DNA from: Mesorhizobium sp.
Lineage (GTDB): Bacteria > Pseudomonadota > Alphaproteobacteria > Rhizobiales > Rhizobiaceae
NCBI RefSeq assembly: GCF_017306545.1
Contig: NZ_JAFKID010000011.1
Location: 1-64,000 of the forward strand
Direction: 5' to 3'
DNA: 64,000 nt
Under the pieces are notes generated by a model. The model searched no databases and was not told the DNA's origin. It worked only from the letters and a program-made list of their open reading frames with translations. The position numbers and the translations under genes were made by a program. Shown piece after piece: positions 57,120-64,000 of the stretch. Positions within the stretch are counted from its first letter, which is position 1, and each line of letters begins with the position of its first letter.

Positions 57120-57818
57120 ATGCAGCGACCCATCATCGTGTTCGATCTCGACGGCACCCTGATCGATACGGCGCCCGACCTGCTCGCCAGCCTGAACCAC
57201 AGCCTCGCGGCGGGCGACCTGCCGGCGGTGGACGAGATCGGCTTCAAGCGCTTCGTCGGCCAGGGCGGCCGCGTCATGATCGAGCGCGCCTATGCCGCCC
57301 GCCAGAAGGCGCTGGCAAGCGACGAGCACGACCGGCTGCTTCAACTCTTCCTCGACCACTATACCGCCAGCATTCCCGGCAAATCCCGCCCCTATCCCGG
57401 CGTGCTGAAGGCCATCGCCCGCTTCGAGGAGGCAGGCTACGCGCTGGCGGTGTGCACCAACAAATACGAGGCGAACTCGCTGGCGCTGATCGCGGCGCTC
57501 GGCCTGACCAGGCATTTCACCGCCATCGCCGGGCAGGATACTTTTCCCTTCCGCAAGCCCGATCCGCGCCACCTCCTGAGGACGATCGAACTGGCCGGGG
57601 GCGATCCGGAGCGCGCCGTCATGGTCGGCGATTCGCAGACCGACATCGACACCGCCAAGGCCGCCGGCATTCCGGTGGTGGCGGTGGATTTCGGCTACAC
57701 CGACCGGCATGTCCGGGAGTTCGAGCCGTCGGCAATCATCTCGCATTTCGACGAACTGACGCTCGGCCTTGCCGAACGCCTCATCGCCGCCGCGCGGTCC
57801 GCCCGGCAAAAGCCATGA
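57120..57818 (+). CDS. gph: phosphoglycolate phosphatase, HAD family
   Basis: The 232-residue product has HAD motif I FDLDGTLIDTAPD (nucleophile Asp9, acid Asp11), a capped middle region, motif II VCTNK and motif III/IV GDSQTDIDTAKAAG. This is the Gph/PGPase subgroup, which dephosphorylates 2-phosphoglycolate formed in DNA repair or carbon metabolism. Its stop overlaps a 9-codon ORF that in turn overlaps the CAP gene. Confidence 0.92.
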   Translation: MQRPIIVFDLDGTLIDTAPDLLASLNHSLAAGDLPAVDEIGFKRFVGQGGRVMIERAYAARQKALASDEHDRLLQLFLDHYTASIPGKSRPYPGVLKAIARFEEAGYALAVCTNKYEANSLALIAALGLTRHFTAIAGQDTFPFRKPDPRHLLRTIELAGGDPERAVMVGDSQTDIDTAKAAGIPVVAVDFGYTDRHVREFEPSAIISHFDELTLGLAERLIAAARSARQKP

Positions 57819-57841
57819 TCGCGGCCATGGTGGCAGCATGA
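57815..57841 (+). other. 9-codon ORF bridging gph and the CAP gene
   Basis: ATG at 57815 overlaps the gph stop (ATGA), the frame reads MIAAMVAA, and its TGA at 57839-57841 overlaps the CAP gene ATG (57838), again ATGA. This could serve translational coupling, or be all that remains of a lost gene. It has no resemblance I can recognise. Confidence 0.35.
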
Positions 57842-58362
57842 CCGCTTCCCGCTCCCAGGCCGTATGTCGGCGCGCCGCCCTGCCCCGCAACGCCGCCAGG
57901 CTCGCCTTTGCCGGTCTATGTGCCGCTGTACTGCTTGCCCTGCAAGGCTGCGGCAGCGTCAAACCGGTGGGCGAAGGCGGAGGCGCTTCGAGCGCAGCCG
58001 CCGCGACGGTGAATGCCTACCGCGCCGAACAGGGCCTGCCGTCGCTGACGCCTGATGCGCAACTCGAACAGGCGGCCCTGCAACAAGCCCGCTACATGGC
58101 GGCTGCCGGCCGCATGGAGCACACGACCGGCTGGGGCAAGGATTTCGCTTCGCGTGTAAAAGCCAACGGCATTGCCGGCGCGGCCGCCGAAAACATCGCC
58201 GCCGGCCGCATGGACACAGCGCGCGTGCTCGACACCTGGATGCACTCGCCGCCGCACAGGCGCAACATGCTCGACCGACGCTTCACCCGCTTCGGCCTCG
58301 CCTATGTGCGCGACAGCGGCAACGGCGAGTGGCGGTATTGGGCGATGGTGCTGGGGAAGTAG
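57838..58362 (+). CDS. CAP-domain (SCP/PR-1-like) lipoprotein
   Basis: The 174-residue product has a signal sequence ending in the lipobox LQGC (about residues 34-38). The mature CAP domain has AAATVNAYRAEQGLPSLTPD, the H-E type motif MEHTTGWGKDFASRV, AAENIAAG and WMHSPPHRRNML, and ends in VLGK. CAP proteins of bacteria are little studied; catalytic-like His and Glu are present. Translation is probably coupled to gph by the small bridging ORF. Confidence 0.88.
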   Translation: MTASRSQAVCRRAALPRNAARLAFAGLCAAVLLALQGCGSVKPVGEGGGASSAAAATVNAYRAEQGLPSLTPDAQLEQAALQQARYMAAAGRMEHTTGWGKDFASRVKANGIAGAAAENIAAGRMDTARVLDTWMHSPPHRRNMLDRRFTRFGLAYVRDSGNGEWRYWAMVLGK

Positions 58363-58401
58363 GGGAGTAGGGCAATAGGGGTTGCCCCTGCCCTAATCCC
58401 C
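58362..58401. terminator. long hairpin between convergent CAP and emrB genes
   Basis: TAGGGCA (58368-58374) pairs with TGCCCTA (58389-58395), with an inner GGGG/CCCC stem (58378-58388) and a five-base outer extension with one mismatch. No strong U-run follows; it probably shields two 3' ends. Confidence 0.5.
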
Positions 58402-58422
58402 CCTTCCCCTGTTCTCTTCACG

Positions 58423-59964
58423 CTAATCCATATGCGCGGCCGGCGGGCCGCCGCTTGCCGCTGCCGGAGCGTGTTTCGGCTTGCGCAGCAGGAAGACGAG
58501 CGGCAGGGCGAGCAGGGTAACGCCCATCATCAGCTTGAAATCGTTGACGTAGGAAATCATCAGCGCCTGGATGTTGACCAATCCGTCCACCTGCGCCAGC
58601 GCGGTCGGATCGCCCTGCGCGGCAGCCGGCGAGGCCGCCCACAGGTTCGGGTTGAACGGGTTGATGAAGGCCGACAGCTCGGCGTGGTTGACCTGGACGT
58701 TGCGCACCAGCAGCACCGACACGATCGAGATGCCGATCGAGGAACCGATGTTGCGCACCAGCGAGAACAGCGCGGTGGCGTCGGTGCGGTAGCGCGCTTC
58801 CAGCGTCGCGAAGGCGACGGTCGAGAGCGGCACGAAGACGAGCCCGAGGCCGAGGCCCTGGACGATGCCGCTGCTGACGATCAGCCAGCTGTCCATCTGC
58901 GGCGAAAAGCCGGACATGGTGTAGAGCGATTGCGCCGTCAGGATCAGGCCGACGACCACCAGAATGCGCGCATCGACCACCCGCACGATGCGGCCGACGA
59001 TGAGCATGGAGATCATGGTGCCGACGCCGCGCGGCGCCATCACCAGGCCGGTGGTGATCGTCGGATAGCCGAAGATGGTGGACAGCATCGGCGGCAGCAG
59101 CGCAAGACTCGCCAGCAGGATCACGCCGATGACGAAGATGAACACCAGCCCCGTCGCGAAATTGCGGTCAAGGAAGATCTTCGGGTCAATGAAGGGATGC
59201 TCGGCCGTCACCATGTGGACGATGAAAACCCAGAAACCGGTGATCGCCAGGCCGAACTCGATCCAGATCTCGACCGAGGCGAACCAGTCCGCGTCGGCGC
59301 CGCGGTCGAGCATCAACTGCAACGCGCCGACGCCCAGAGACAGCATGGCGAAGCCGAAGAAATCGAACCCCCTGACGCGCCGGGCAATATGCGGCAGGTA
59401 GGCCGCCGAACCGAGGAAGGCGACGATGCCGACCGGCAGGTTGATGAAGAACACCCAGCGCCAGTTGAAGCTTTCCGTCAGCCAGCCGCCGAGCGTCGGG
59501 CCGATGATGGGGCCGACCATGATGCCGGCGCCCCAGATCGCCATCGCCTGGCCGTGGCGCTCGCGCGGGTTGATGTCGAGCAGGAAGGTTTGCGACAGCG
59601 GTACGATGGCAGCGCCGAAAACGCCTTGCAGAAGGCGGAACAGCACCATCACCTCCAGGCTCCAGGCGATGCCGCACAGCATCGACATGATGACGAAGCC
59701 GACCACGGAGACGAGGAAGAGCTGCTTGCGGCCCAGCCGGTCCGCCAGCCAGCCGGTCACCGGCGTCATGATGGCGGCGGCGACGATATAGGAAGTCAGG
59801 ACCCAGTTGATCGTGTCCTGCGAGGCGCCCAGGTCGCCCATCATCGACGGCAGCGCCACGTTGGCAATCGTCGTGTCGAGCACCTGCATGACGGTGCCCA
59901 GCATGATCGAAATCGTGATCAGGCCGCGATGCGGGACTTCTTGATGTGTCTCGGGCGTGCTCAT
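58423..59964 (-). CDS. emrB: DHA2-type MFS multidrug efflux permease (EmrB)
   Basis: The 513-residue product has 14 helices and DHA2/EmrB motifs: LDTTIANVALPSMMGDLGAS, shown as LDTTIANVALP, GWLADRLGRKQLF (motif A), GRV-type LLQGVFGAAIVPLSQTF (motif C) and NWRWVFFINLPVG. With EmrA and an outer-membrane channel it forms a tripartite pump. It is the third gene of marR-emrA-emrB, with a 240-bp gap before it that contains a strong hairpin. Confidence 0.93.
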   Translation of the reverse strand: MSTPETHQEVPHRGLITISIMLGTVMQVLDTTIANVALPSMMGDLGASQDTINWVLTSYIVAAAIMTPVTGWLADRLGRKQLFLVSVVGFVIMSMLCGIAWSLEVMVLFRLLQGVFGAAIVPLSQTFLLDINPRERHGQAMAIWGAGIMVGPIIGPTLGGWLTESFNWRWVFFINLPVGIVAFLGSAAYLPHIARRVRGFDFFGFAMLSLGVGALQLMLDRGADADWFASVEIWIEFGLAITGFWVFIVHMVTAEHPFIDPKIFLDRNFATGLVFIFVIGVILLASLALLPPMLSTIFGYPTITTGLVMAPRGVGTMISMLIVGRIVRVVDARILVVVGLILTAQSLYTMSGFSPQMDSWLIVSSGIVQGLGLGLVFVPLSTVAFATLEARYRTDATALFSLVRNIGSSIGISIVSVLLVRNVQVNHAELSAFINPFNPNLWAASPAAAQGDPTALAQVDGLVNIQALMISYVNDFKLMMGVTLLALPLVFLLRKPKHAPAAASGGPPAAHMD

Positions 59965-60175
59965 CTTCTTATACCGATTTCGCCGGCCGAGGCCGATCTT
60001 GCGCCCCTGTCACGGGAGGGCTTGCCGCAGGTGGGCCGTCCGGGCGGCCGGCAGGGCTGCCGCCTGCCCCGAACCGGCAATGGGGGGACTGCCGGTCCGG
60101 GACCTTCGGCTGACCTTGCCAGCCGCCCGGAACCCGGAGGCCGTCACCTGTGGGAATGACGCCTCCGATGGGAAC

Positions 60176-60194
60176 GGCCGCGGCTACCGCGGCC
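60176..60194. promoter_or_regulatory. perfect hairpin in the emrA-emrB gap
   Basis: GGCCGCGG (60176-60183) pairs with CCGCGGCC (60187-60194) around three bases, 11 bp past the emrA stop. It has no U-run, so it may stabilise or process the mRNA and make expression of emrB differ from emrA. Confidence 0.4.
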
Positions 60195-60204
60195 GGATGG
60201 GGTG

Positions 60205-61392
60205 CTATTCGCCTTCGGCCGCGACGGCGTGGCCGCCGAACAAGCCTGAGAAGCCGCGCGTCACGCCGGTATCGACATCGACGTCGGCGCTCATGCCGGT
60301 GCGCAACGCCAGCTTTCCGGCGTTGTCGTCCAGCTTCAGCCGCACCGGGATACGCTGCGTGACCTTGACCCAGTTGCCGGTGGCGTTCTGCGCCGGCAAC
60401 AGCGAGAATTCCGCGCCGGTGCCAGCACCGATCGCCTCGACGGTGGCTTGGAAAGTCCGGTCGGGATAGGTGTCCAGCACGACCTTGGCCTTCTGGCCGG
60501 GCTTCATGTGGGTGAGCTGGGTTTCCTTGAAGTTGGCGTCGATCCAAGTATCGCCCGTCTCGACCAGCGAGAACAGCGGCGTGCCGGTGGCGACATACTG
60601 GCCGACCCTGAAGGACGCGGCCTGGTAGATCACGCCGCCGGCCGGCGCGCTGACCGTCGTCTGCGCAAGGTCGTAAGCGGCCTTATCGCGCTGGGCCAGC
60701 GCCACCAGCACGGCCGGATGCTTGTCCGTCTCGATGGCCGGATCGCCGCCCAGCGCGGCCTTGGCGCTTTCGATGCCCTGTTGGGCGACCGCAAGCTGCT
60801 GCCTGGCCTTGTCGAGATCGTTGCGGGCCTGATCGAGCGAGGAGGTGGTGTTGATGCCCTTCTTGGCAAGGTCAGAGGCGCGGTCGAACTGCGACTGGGC
60901 GTAGTCGACCTCGCTGGCTGCGGACTTCTCCTGTGCCATAGCCTGGCTGTAGCCGGCGCGAAGCTGCTCGACACTCAGGCGGGCGCTGGCGACAGCCGCG
61001 TCGGCCTGGGCAAGCGCGATCTTGTAGGGCCGCGGGTCGATCTTGAACAGCACGTCGCCCTTCTTGACCGTCTGGTTGTCGGCGACGTCGACCTCGACGA
61101 TGCGGCCGGCCGCGTCGGCCGAAATCGAAACCCTGGCCTGCCTGAGATTGGCGTTCTCGGTGTCCTGGTAGCGCCCGCCAGTGACCCACACATAGCCGCC
61201 GCCGACGACCAGAAGCAGCGGCAGGGCGAGCATCAGGGCAAAGCGGCCGAGGCGGCGCTTCTTCTTTTTCGGCTGTACCGGGACCTCCTCCTGCATGGGC
61301 GGAGGCGTGACCGAAACAGGCGCGGCAGGCTGCGCCGGGCTTTCCATCTCAAGCGTCGCCGCTTTCTCGTCGATTTTTGTCACCGCGTTCAT
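60205..61392 (-). CDS. emrA: HlyD-family periplasmic adaptor (EmrA)
   Basis: The 395-residue product has a cytoplasmic N-terminus, one membrane helix (about 50-70, FALMLALPLLLVVGGGYVW), a biotinyl-lipoyl domain (about 75-110 and 235-290), and a coiled-coil hairpin, followed by a beta barrel. VDVADNQTVKKGDVLFKIDP marks the lipoyl half-motif. It bridges EmrB to a TolC-type channel. Its start overlaps the end of the MarR gene (ATGA). Confidence 0.93.
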   Translation of the reverse strand: MNAVTKIDEKAATLEMESPAQPAAPVSVTPPPMQEEVPVQPKKKKRRLGRFALMLALPLLLVVGGGYVWVTGGRYQDTENANLRQARVSISADAAGRIVEVDVADNQTVKKGDVLFKIDPRPYKIALAQADAAVASARLSVEQLRAGYSQAMAQEKSAASEVDYAQSQFDRASDLAKKGINTTSSLDQARNDLDKARQQLAVAQQGIESAKAALGGDPAIETDKHPAVLVALAQRDKAAYDLAQTTVSAPAGGVIYQAASFRVGQYVATGTPLFSLVETGDTWIDANFKETQLTHMKPGQKAKVVLDTYPDRTFQATVEAIGAGTGAEFSLLPAQNATGNWVKVTQRIPVRLKLDDNAGKLALRTGMSADVDVDTGVTRGFSGLFGGHAVAAEGE

Positions 61393-61877
61393 GCTGCCGC
61401 ACTTTCCGTCTTTTTGTGGGTGCCGCAGGACGATTGCTCGCCATCGGCAAGATTTTCCGTGATCTTGTCCAGGCAGACGACCAGCGTGCGCCGCTGCTCG
61501 CCCGACAGCCCGGTCAGGGCTTGTTCGTAGACCTCGCCGGCGAGGCTCTTGACCGTGGCGTAGGCTTTGCGGGCCTTGTCCGTCGGATGGACGGTTCGCA
61601 CCCGGCGGTCGGAGGGATCGCCGCGCCGTTCGATCCAGCCGCCGCCTTCCATCCGATCGATGAGGCGCGAGACGCTGATGGGCTCGATTTCAAGGAGTTC
61701 CGCCAGGCGAGCCTGCGCGATGCCTTCCTCTTTCGCCACGCGCACCAGAAGCCGCCACTGCGCCGAAGACAGGCCAAGGCCGCTGGCGCGCGCCTCGAAC
61801 CGCCGGCGCATCAAGCGCTGTACGTCGTGGATCAGAAATCCCAATCTTTCTATGCCGTCGGAAACCATGAGCGCCAT
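61389..61877 (-). CDS. MarR family regulator of the emrAB operon
   Basis: The 162-residue product has the MarR fold with the recognition helix in LAELLEIEPISVSRLIDRMEG and the wing DPSDRRVRTVHPT. It is the first gene of the operon, overlaps emrA by four bases, and its own promoter region holds the palindrome ATAAGC-GT-GCTTAT. This is the classical layout of an autoregulated efflux repressor. Either the ATG at 61877 or the one at 61868 may start translation. Confidence 0.9.
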   Translation of the reverse strand: MALMVSDGIERLGFLIHDVQRLMRRRFEARASGLGLSSAQWRLLVRVAKEEGIAQARLAELLEIEPISVSRLIDRMEGGGWIERRGDPSDRRVRTVHPTDKARKAYATVKSLAGEVYEQALTGLSGEQRRTLVVCLDKITENLADGEQSSCGTHKKTESAAA

Positions 61878-61882
61878 ATATA

Positions 61883-61896
61883 ATAAGCGTGCTTAT
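61883..61896. promoter_or_regulatory. probable MarR operator
   Basis: ATAAGCGTGCTTAT, a perfect 6-2-6 inverted repeat, lies 6 bp upstream of the marR start and beside a TATATA stretch. Position and form fit autorepression. Confidence 0.6.
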
Positions 61897-62047
61897 CATT
61901 CAATATGCCGCATCGCACAATCCTGCCACAAACAGACATGGCAGCCATGCAAATCCTCGCGAGGTCGGCAGCCACAGCCTATGACCGGCCGTGGCCCATC
62001 GCTTTGGCGTTGCTGTTCGTCTTGCAACGGATAAAGGCTGACGCGGC

Positions 62048-63010
62048 GTGCTGGTACGCCTTGAACCGTCTGACCGGCCGGAGCGCCTCTTGCCCCTCAC
62101 TCCCAACCTGCGCGGCGCGCTTTTCATGGTCATCGCCATGGCCGCCTTCACGGTCAACGACGCGATCACCAAGTTCTCGTCCGAATCGATGAGCATGGCG
62201 CAGGTGATGCTGGTGCGCGGCGTCTTCGCGACGCTGCTGGTCGGGCTGCTCGCCTGGCGGAGCGGCGCGCTTGCCCAACCGCGCCAGGCGGCGCAGCCGC
62301 TGGTGGCGCTCAGGGTGCTGGGCGAAGCCTGCGGCACGGTCGCCTACCTGCTGGCGCTGGCCAACCTGCCCATCGCCAACGTCTCGGCTGTGCAGCAAGC
62401 GCTGCCGCTGGCCGTAACGATGGGGGCCGCGCTGTTCTTCGGCGAGGGTGTCGGCTGGCGGCGCTGGTCGGCGATCGCGGTCGGGTTCGCCGGCGTGCTG
62501 GTGATCGTGCGGCCGGGCTTCCAGGGCTTCTCCGCCTATTCTCTCCTGGTTCTGGTCAGCGTCATCGCCTGCGCGGTGCGCGACCTCGCCACCCGCCGCA
62601 TTCCTTCCGATATCCCGACCCTGCTGATCTCGGCCGTCACCTCGCTTGCCATGACCGTGCTCGGCGCGCTGCTGCTTCCCGCCATGGGCGGCTGGTCGCC
62701 GATGGATTTTCACGCCACCACGCTTCTGGCGCTAGCCGCCGTGCTCGTGCTGATCGGCTACCAGTTCATCATCCTGGCCATGCGGGGCGGCGACATCTCC
62801 TTCATCGCGCCGTTCCGCTACACGGCGCTTTTGTGGTCGATCGTGCTCGGTGTCGTCGTCTTCGGCGATTTCCCGGACGGGATCATGATCGTCGGCTCTC
62901 TGATCATCGTCGGTTCCGGCCTCTACACGCTCTACCGCGAGCGTGTCACCGGCCGCGCCACGGCCGCCTCGGAAAGCGCTGGACCCGACCTTGCCCCGGA
63001 CGGCATATAG
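62048..63010 (+). CDS. EamA-family (DMT) transporter
   Basis: The 320-residue product has ten membrane helices as two EamA repeats (about 17-150 and 165-295), with ANLPIANVSAVQQALPLAVTMGAALFFGE at the end of the first repeat, cited as LPIANVSAVQQALPL. The start is GTG at 62048 in the longest reading; a TTG at 62090 would give a shorter, equally plausible N-terminus. The substrate is unknown; the family exports amino acids and metabolites. It is divergent from the MarR gene. Confidence 0.85.
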   Translation: MLVRLEPSDRPERLLPLTPNLRGALFMVIAMAAFTVNDAITKFSSESMSMAQVMLVRGVFATLLVGLLAWRSGALAQPRQAAQPLVALRVLGEACGTVAYLLALANLPIANVSAVQQALPLAVTMGAALFFGEGVGWRRWSAIAVGFAGVLVIVRPGFQGFSAYSLLVLVSVIACAVRDLATRRIPSDIPTLLISAVTSLAMTVLGALLLPAMGGWSPMDFHATTLLALAAVLVLIGYQFIILAMRGGDISFIAPFRYTALLWSIVLGVVVFGDFPDGIMIVGSLIIVGSGLYTLYRERVTGRATAASESAGPDLAPDGI

Positions 63011-63047
63011 GTTCACGCCGCTCGTGCGCGGCGCTCGGGGAACCGAC

Positions 63048-63107
63048 ATGAACGAACGCATCGCCGGCCTCATTCTCATAGGTGGCCTATCAGGGAGCCC
63101 CGCATGA
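63048..63107 (+). pseudogene. remnant of mobA (Mo-cofactor guanylyltransferase), 19 codons
   Basis: The ORF reads MNERIAGLILIGGLSGSPA and ends TGA, overlapping the mobB start (ATGA). The first 15 residues match the nucleotide-binding N-terminus of MobA (IAGxILAGGxSxRMG), and mobA normally lies directly before mobB in this order. About 190 codons are missing. I read this as an internal deletion that kept the start and the overlap with mobB. Assembly error is the alternative. Confidence 0.6.
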
Positions 63108-63616
63108 GCGGCCGCCGCGTCTTCGGCGTCACCGGCTGGAAGAATTCCGGCAAGACCACGCTGACCGAGAAACTGGTGGCCGAACTGGTGCGGCGCGGCT
63201 GGAAAGTCTCGACCGTCAAGCACGCCCACCACGATTTCGACATCGACAAGCCGGGCGCCGACTCCTTCCGCCACCGGCAGGCCGGCGCGGCGGAAGTCGC
63301 CATCGTTTCCGGCCGGCGCTGGGCGCTGATGCACGAACTGCGCGGCGAAGACGAGCCGGAGCTGGCCGACATCCTCGCCCGCATGGCGCCGGCCGACATC
63401 ACCATCGTCGAAGGCTACAAGCGCGAGGCGCACCGCAAGATCGAAGCCCGCCGCCGCGACGCGAAGAACCACGAGCCGCTTGCCCCCGGCGACCCCAACA
63501 TCGTGGCCATCGCCGCCGATTCCGCTCAGGCCGGCGAAACCCTGCCCGTCTTCGACATCGACGCCATCGATGCGATCGCCGATTTCGTCGAGCGGGAAAG
63601 CGGCTTGATCGGTTGA
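63104..63616 (+). CDS. mobB: molybdopterin-guanine dinucleotide biosynthesis protein B
   Basis: The 170-residue product has the P-loop GWKNSGKTTL (about residues 10-19), VKHAHHDFDID, RHRQAGA and IVEGYKREAH, all conserved in MobB. It assists MobA, but MobA itself does the guanylyl transfer, and here only a mobA remnant is adjacent. Whether MobB still has a partner depends on a mobA copy outside the window. Confidence 0.94.
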   Translation: MSGRRVFGVTGWKNSGKTTLTEKLVAELVRRGWKVSTVKHAHHDFDIDKPGADSFRHRQAGAAEVAIVSGRRWALMHELRGEDEPELADILARMAPADITIVEGYKREAHRKIEARRRDAKNHEPLAPGDPNIVAIAADSAQAGETLPVFDIDAIDAIADFVERESGLIG

Positions 63617-63667
63617 TTTTTCCTTTTCAGGCAAGGAATTGCCGCGGCATGCCAATGCAATGGCTGA

Positions 63668-64000
<333 letters not shown>

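Overview
The window is high-GC chromosomal DNA from an alphaproteobacterium of the order Hyphomicrobiales (Rhizobiales), most like Mesorhizobium, Aminobacter or another Phyllobacteriaceae genus. The lineage call rests on a CckA-type hybrid kinase, a very large Growth Pole Ring (GPR/RgsE)-type polarity protein, a DksA with one cysteine, class II DAHP synthase, a BacA-like ABC transporter and a STAS-MlaE fusion. I see no rRNA, tRNA, CRISPR array, prophage, insertion sequence or integron. The content is mostly core chromosome, so claims of a new system should be modest.

Layout: 0-5.8 kb holds rpsB (cut by the left edge), deoD, cckA, a FliO-like gene, a 9.6-copy heptamer repeat and dksA. 5.9-14 kb holds a SixA-type phosphatase, ycjX and its membrane partner, two small exported proteins, a KefB-type antiporter with a DUF924 gene, and ltrA. 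14-18.7 kb holds folK and folP with a folB remnant between them, a DUF922 protease-like protein, a DHA2-type MFS pump, a ferredoxin and a stand-alone Hpt protein. 19-25.5 kb is one gene for a 2166-residue coiled-coil GPR homologue with internal 108-bp tandem repeats. 25.5-29.6 kb is an Mla/MCE lipid-transport operon. 29.7-41.5 kb holds a dipeptide epimerase, an MFS transporter, an LpxH-type phosphoesterase, an atypical SDR, maeB, a DUF2865 protein, gltX and an ABC exporter with a candidate leader peptide. 41.7-50.7 kb holds a GNAT gene, nadE, dgkA, a GFA protein, a GGDEF protein, class II aroG, a BacA-like ABC transporter and a MarR regulator. 50.8-64 kb holds a ClC channel, mgtE with a candidate leader peptide, gor, a DUF2059 protein, rpiA, gph, a CAP lipoprotein, the marR-emrA-emrB efflux operon, an EamA transporter, a mobA remnant with mobB, and the start of an amino-acid-binding protein.

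Themes: cell cycle and polarity (cckA, hpt, GPR), envelope lipid handling (mla operon, lpxH-like, dgkA, bacA-like), cofactor synthesis (folP/folK, nadE, mobB, gor) and efflux (two DHA2 pumps, one ABC exporter, one BacA-like transporter).

The observations most worth following are: (1) a 13-codon ORF with a strong Shine-Dalgarno and a sigma70-like promoter ahead of the ABC exporter; (2) a 14-codon ORF ending Pro-Pro-Ala whose last codons can pair with the base of the mgtE ribosome-binding site; (3) truncated remnants of folB and mobA that keep their overlaps with neighbouring genes; (4) near-identical tandem repeats inside the GPR gene; (5) a long perfect inverted repeat between hpt and GPR. 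All are read by eye from the sequence; no searches or folding calculations were run.
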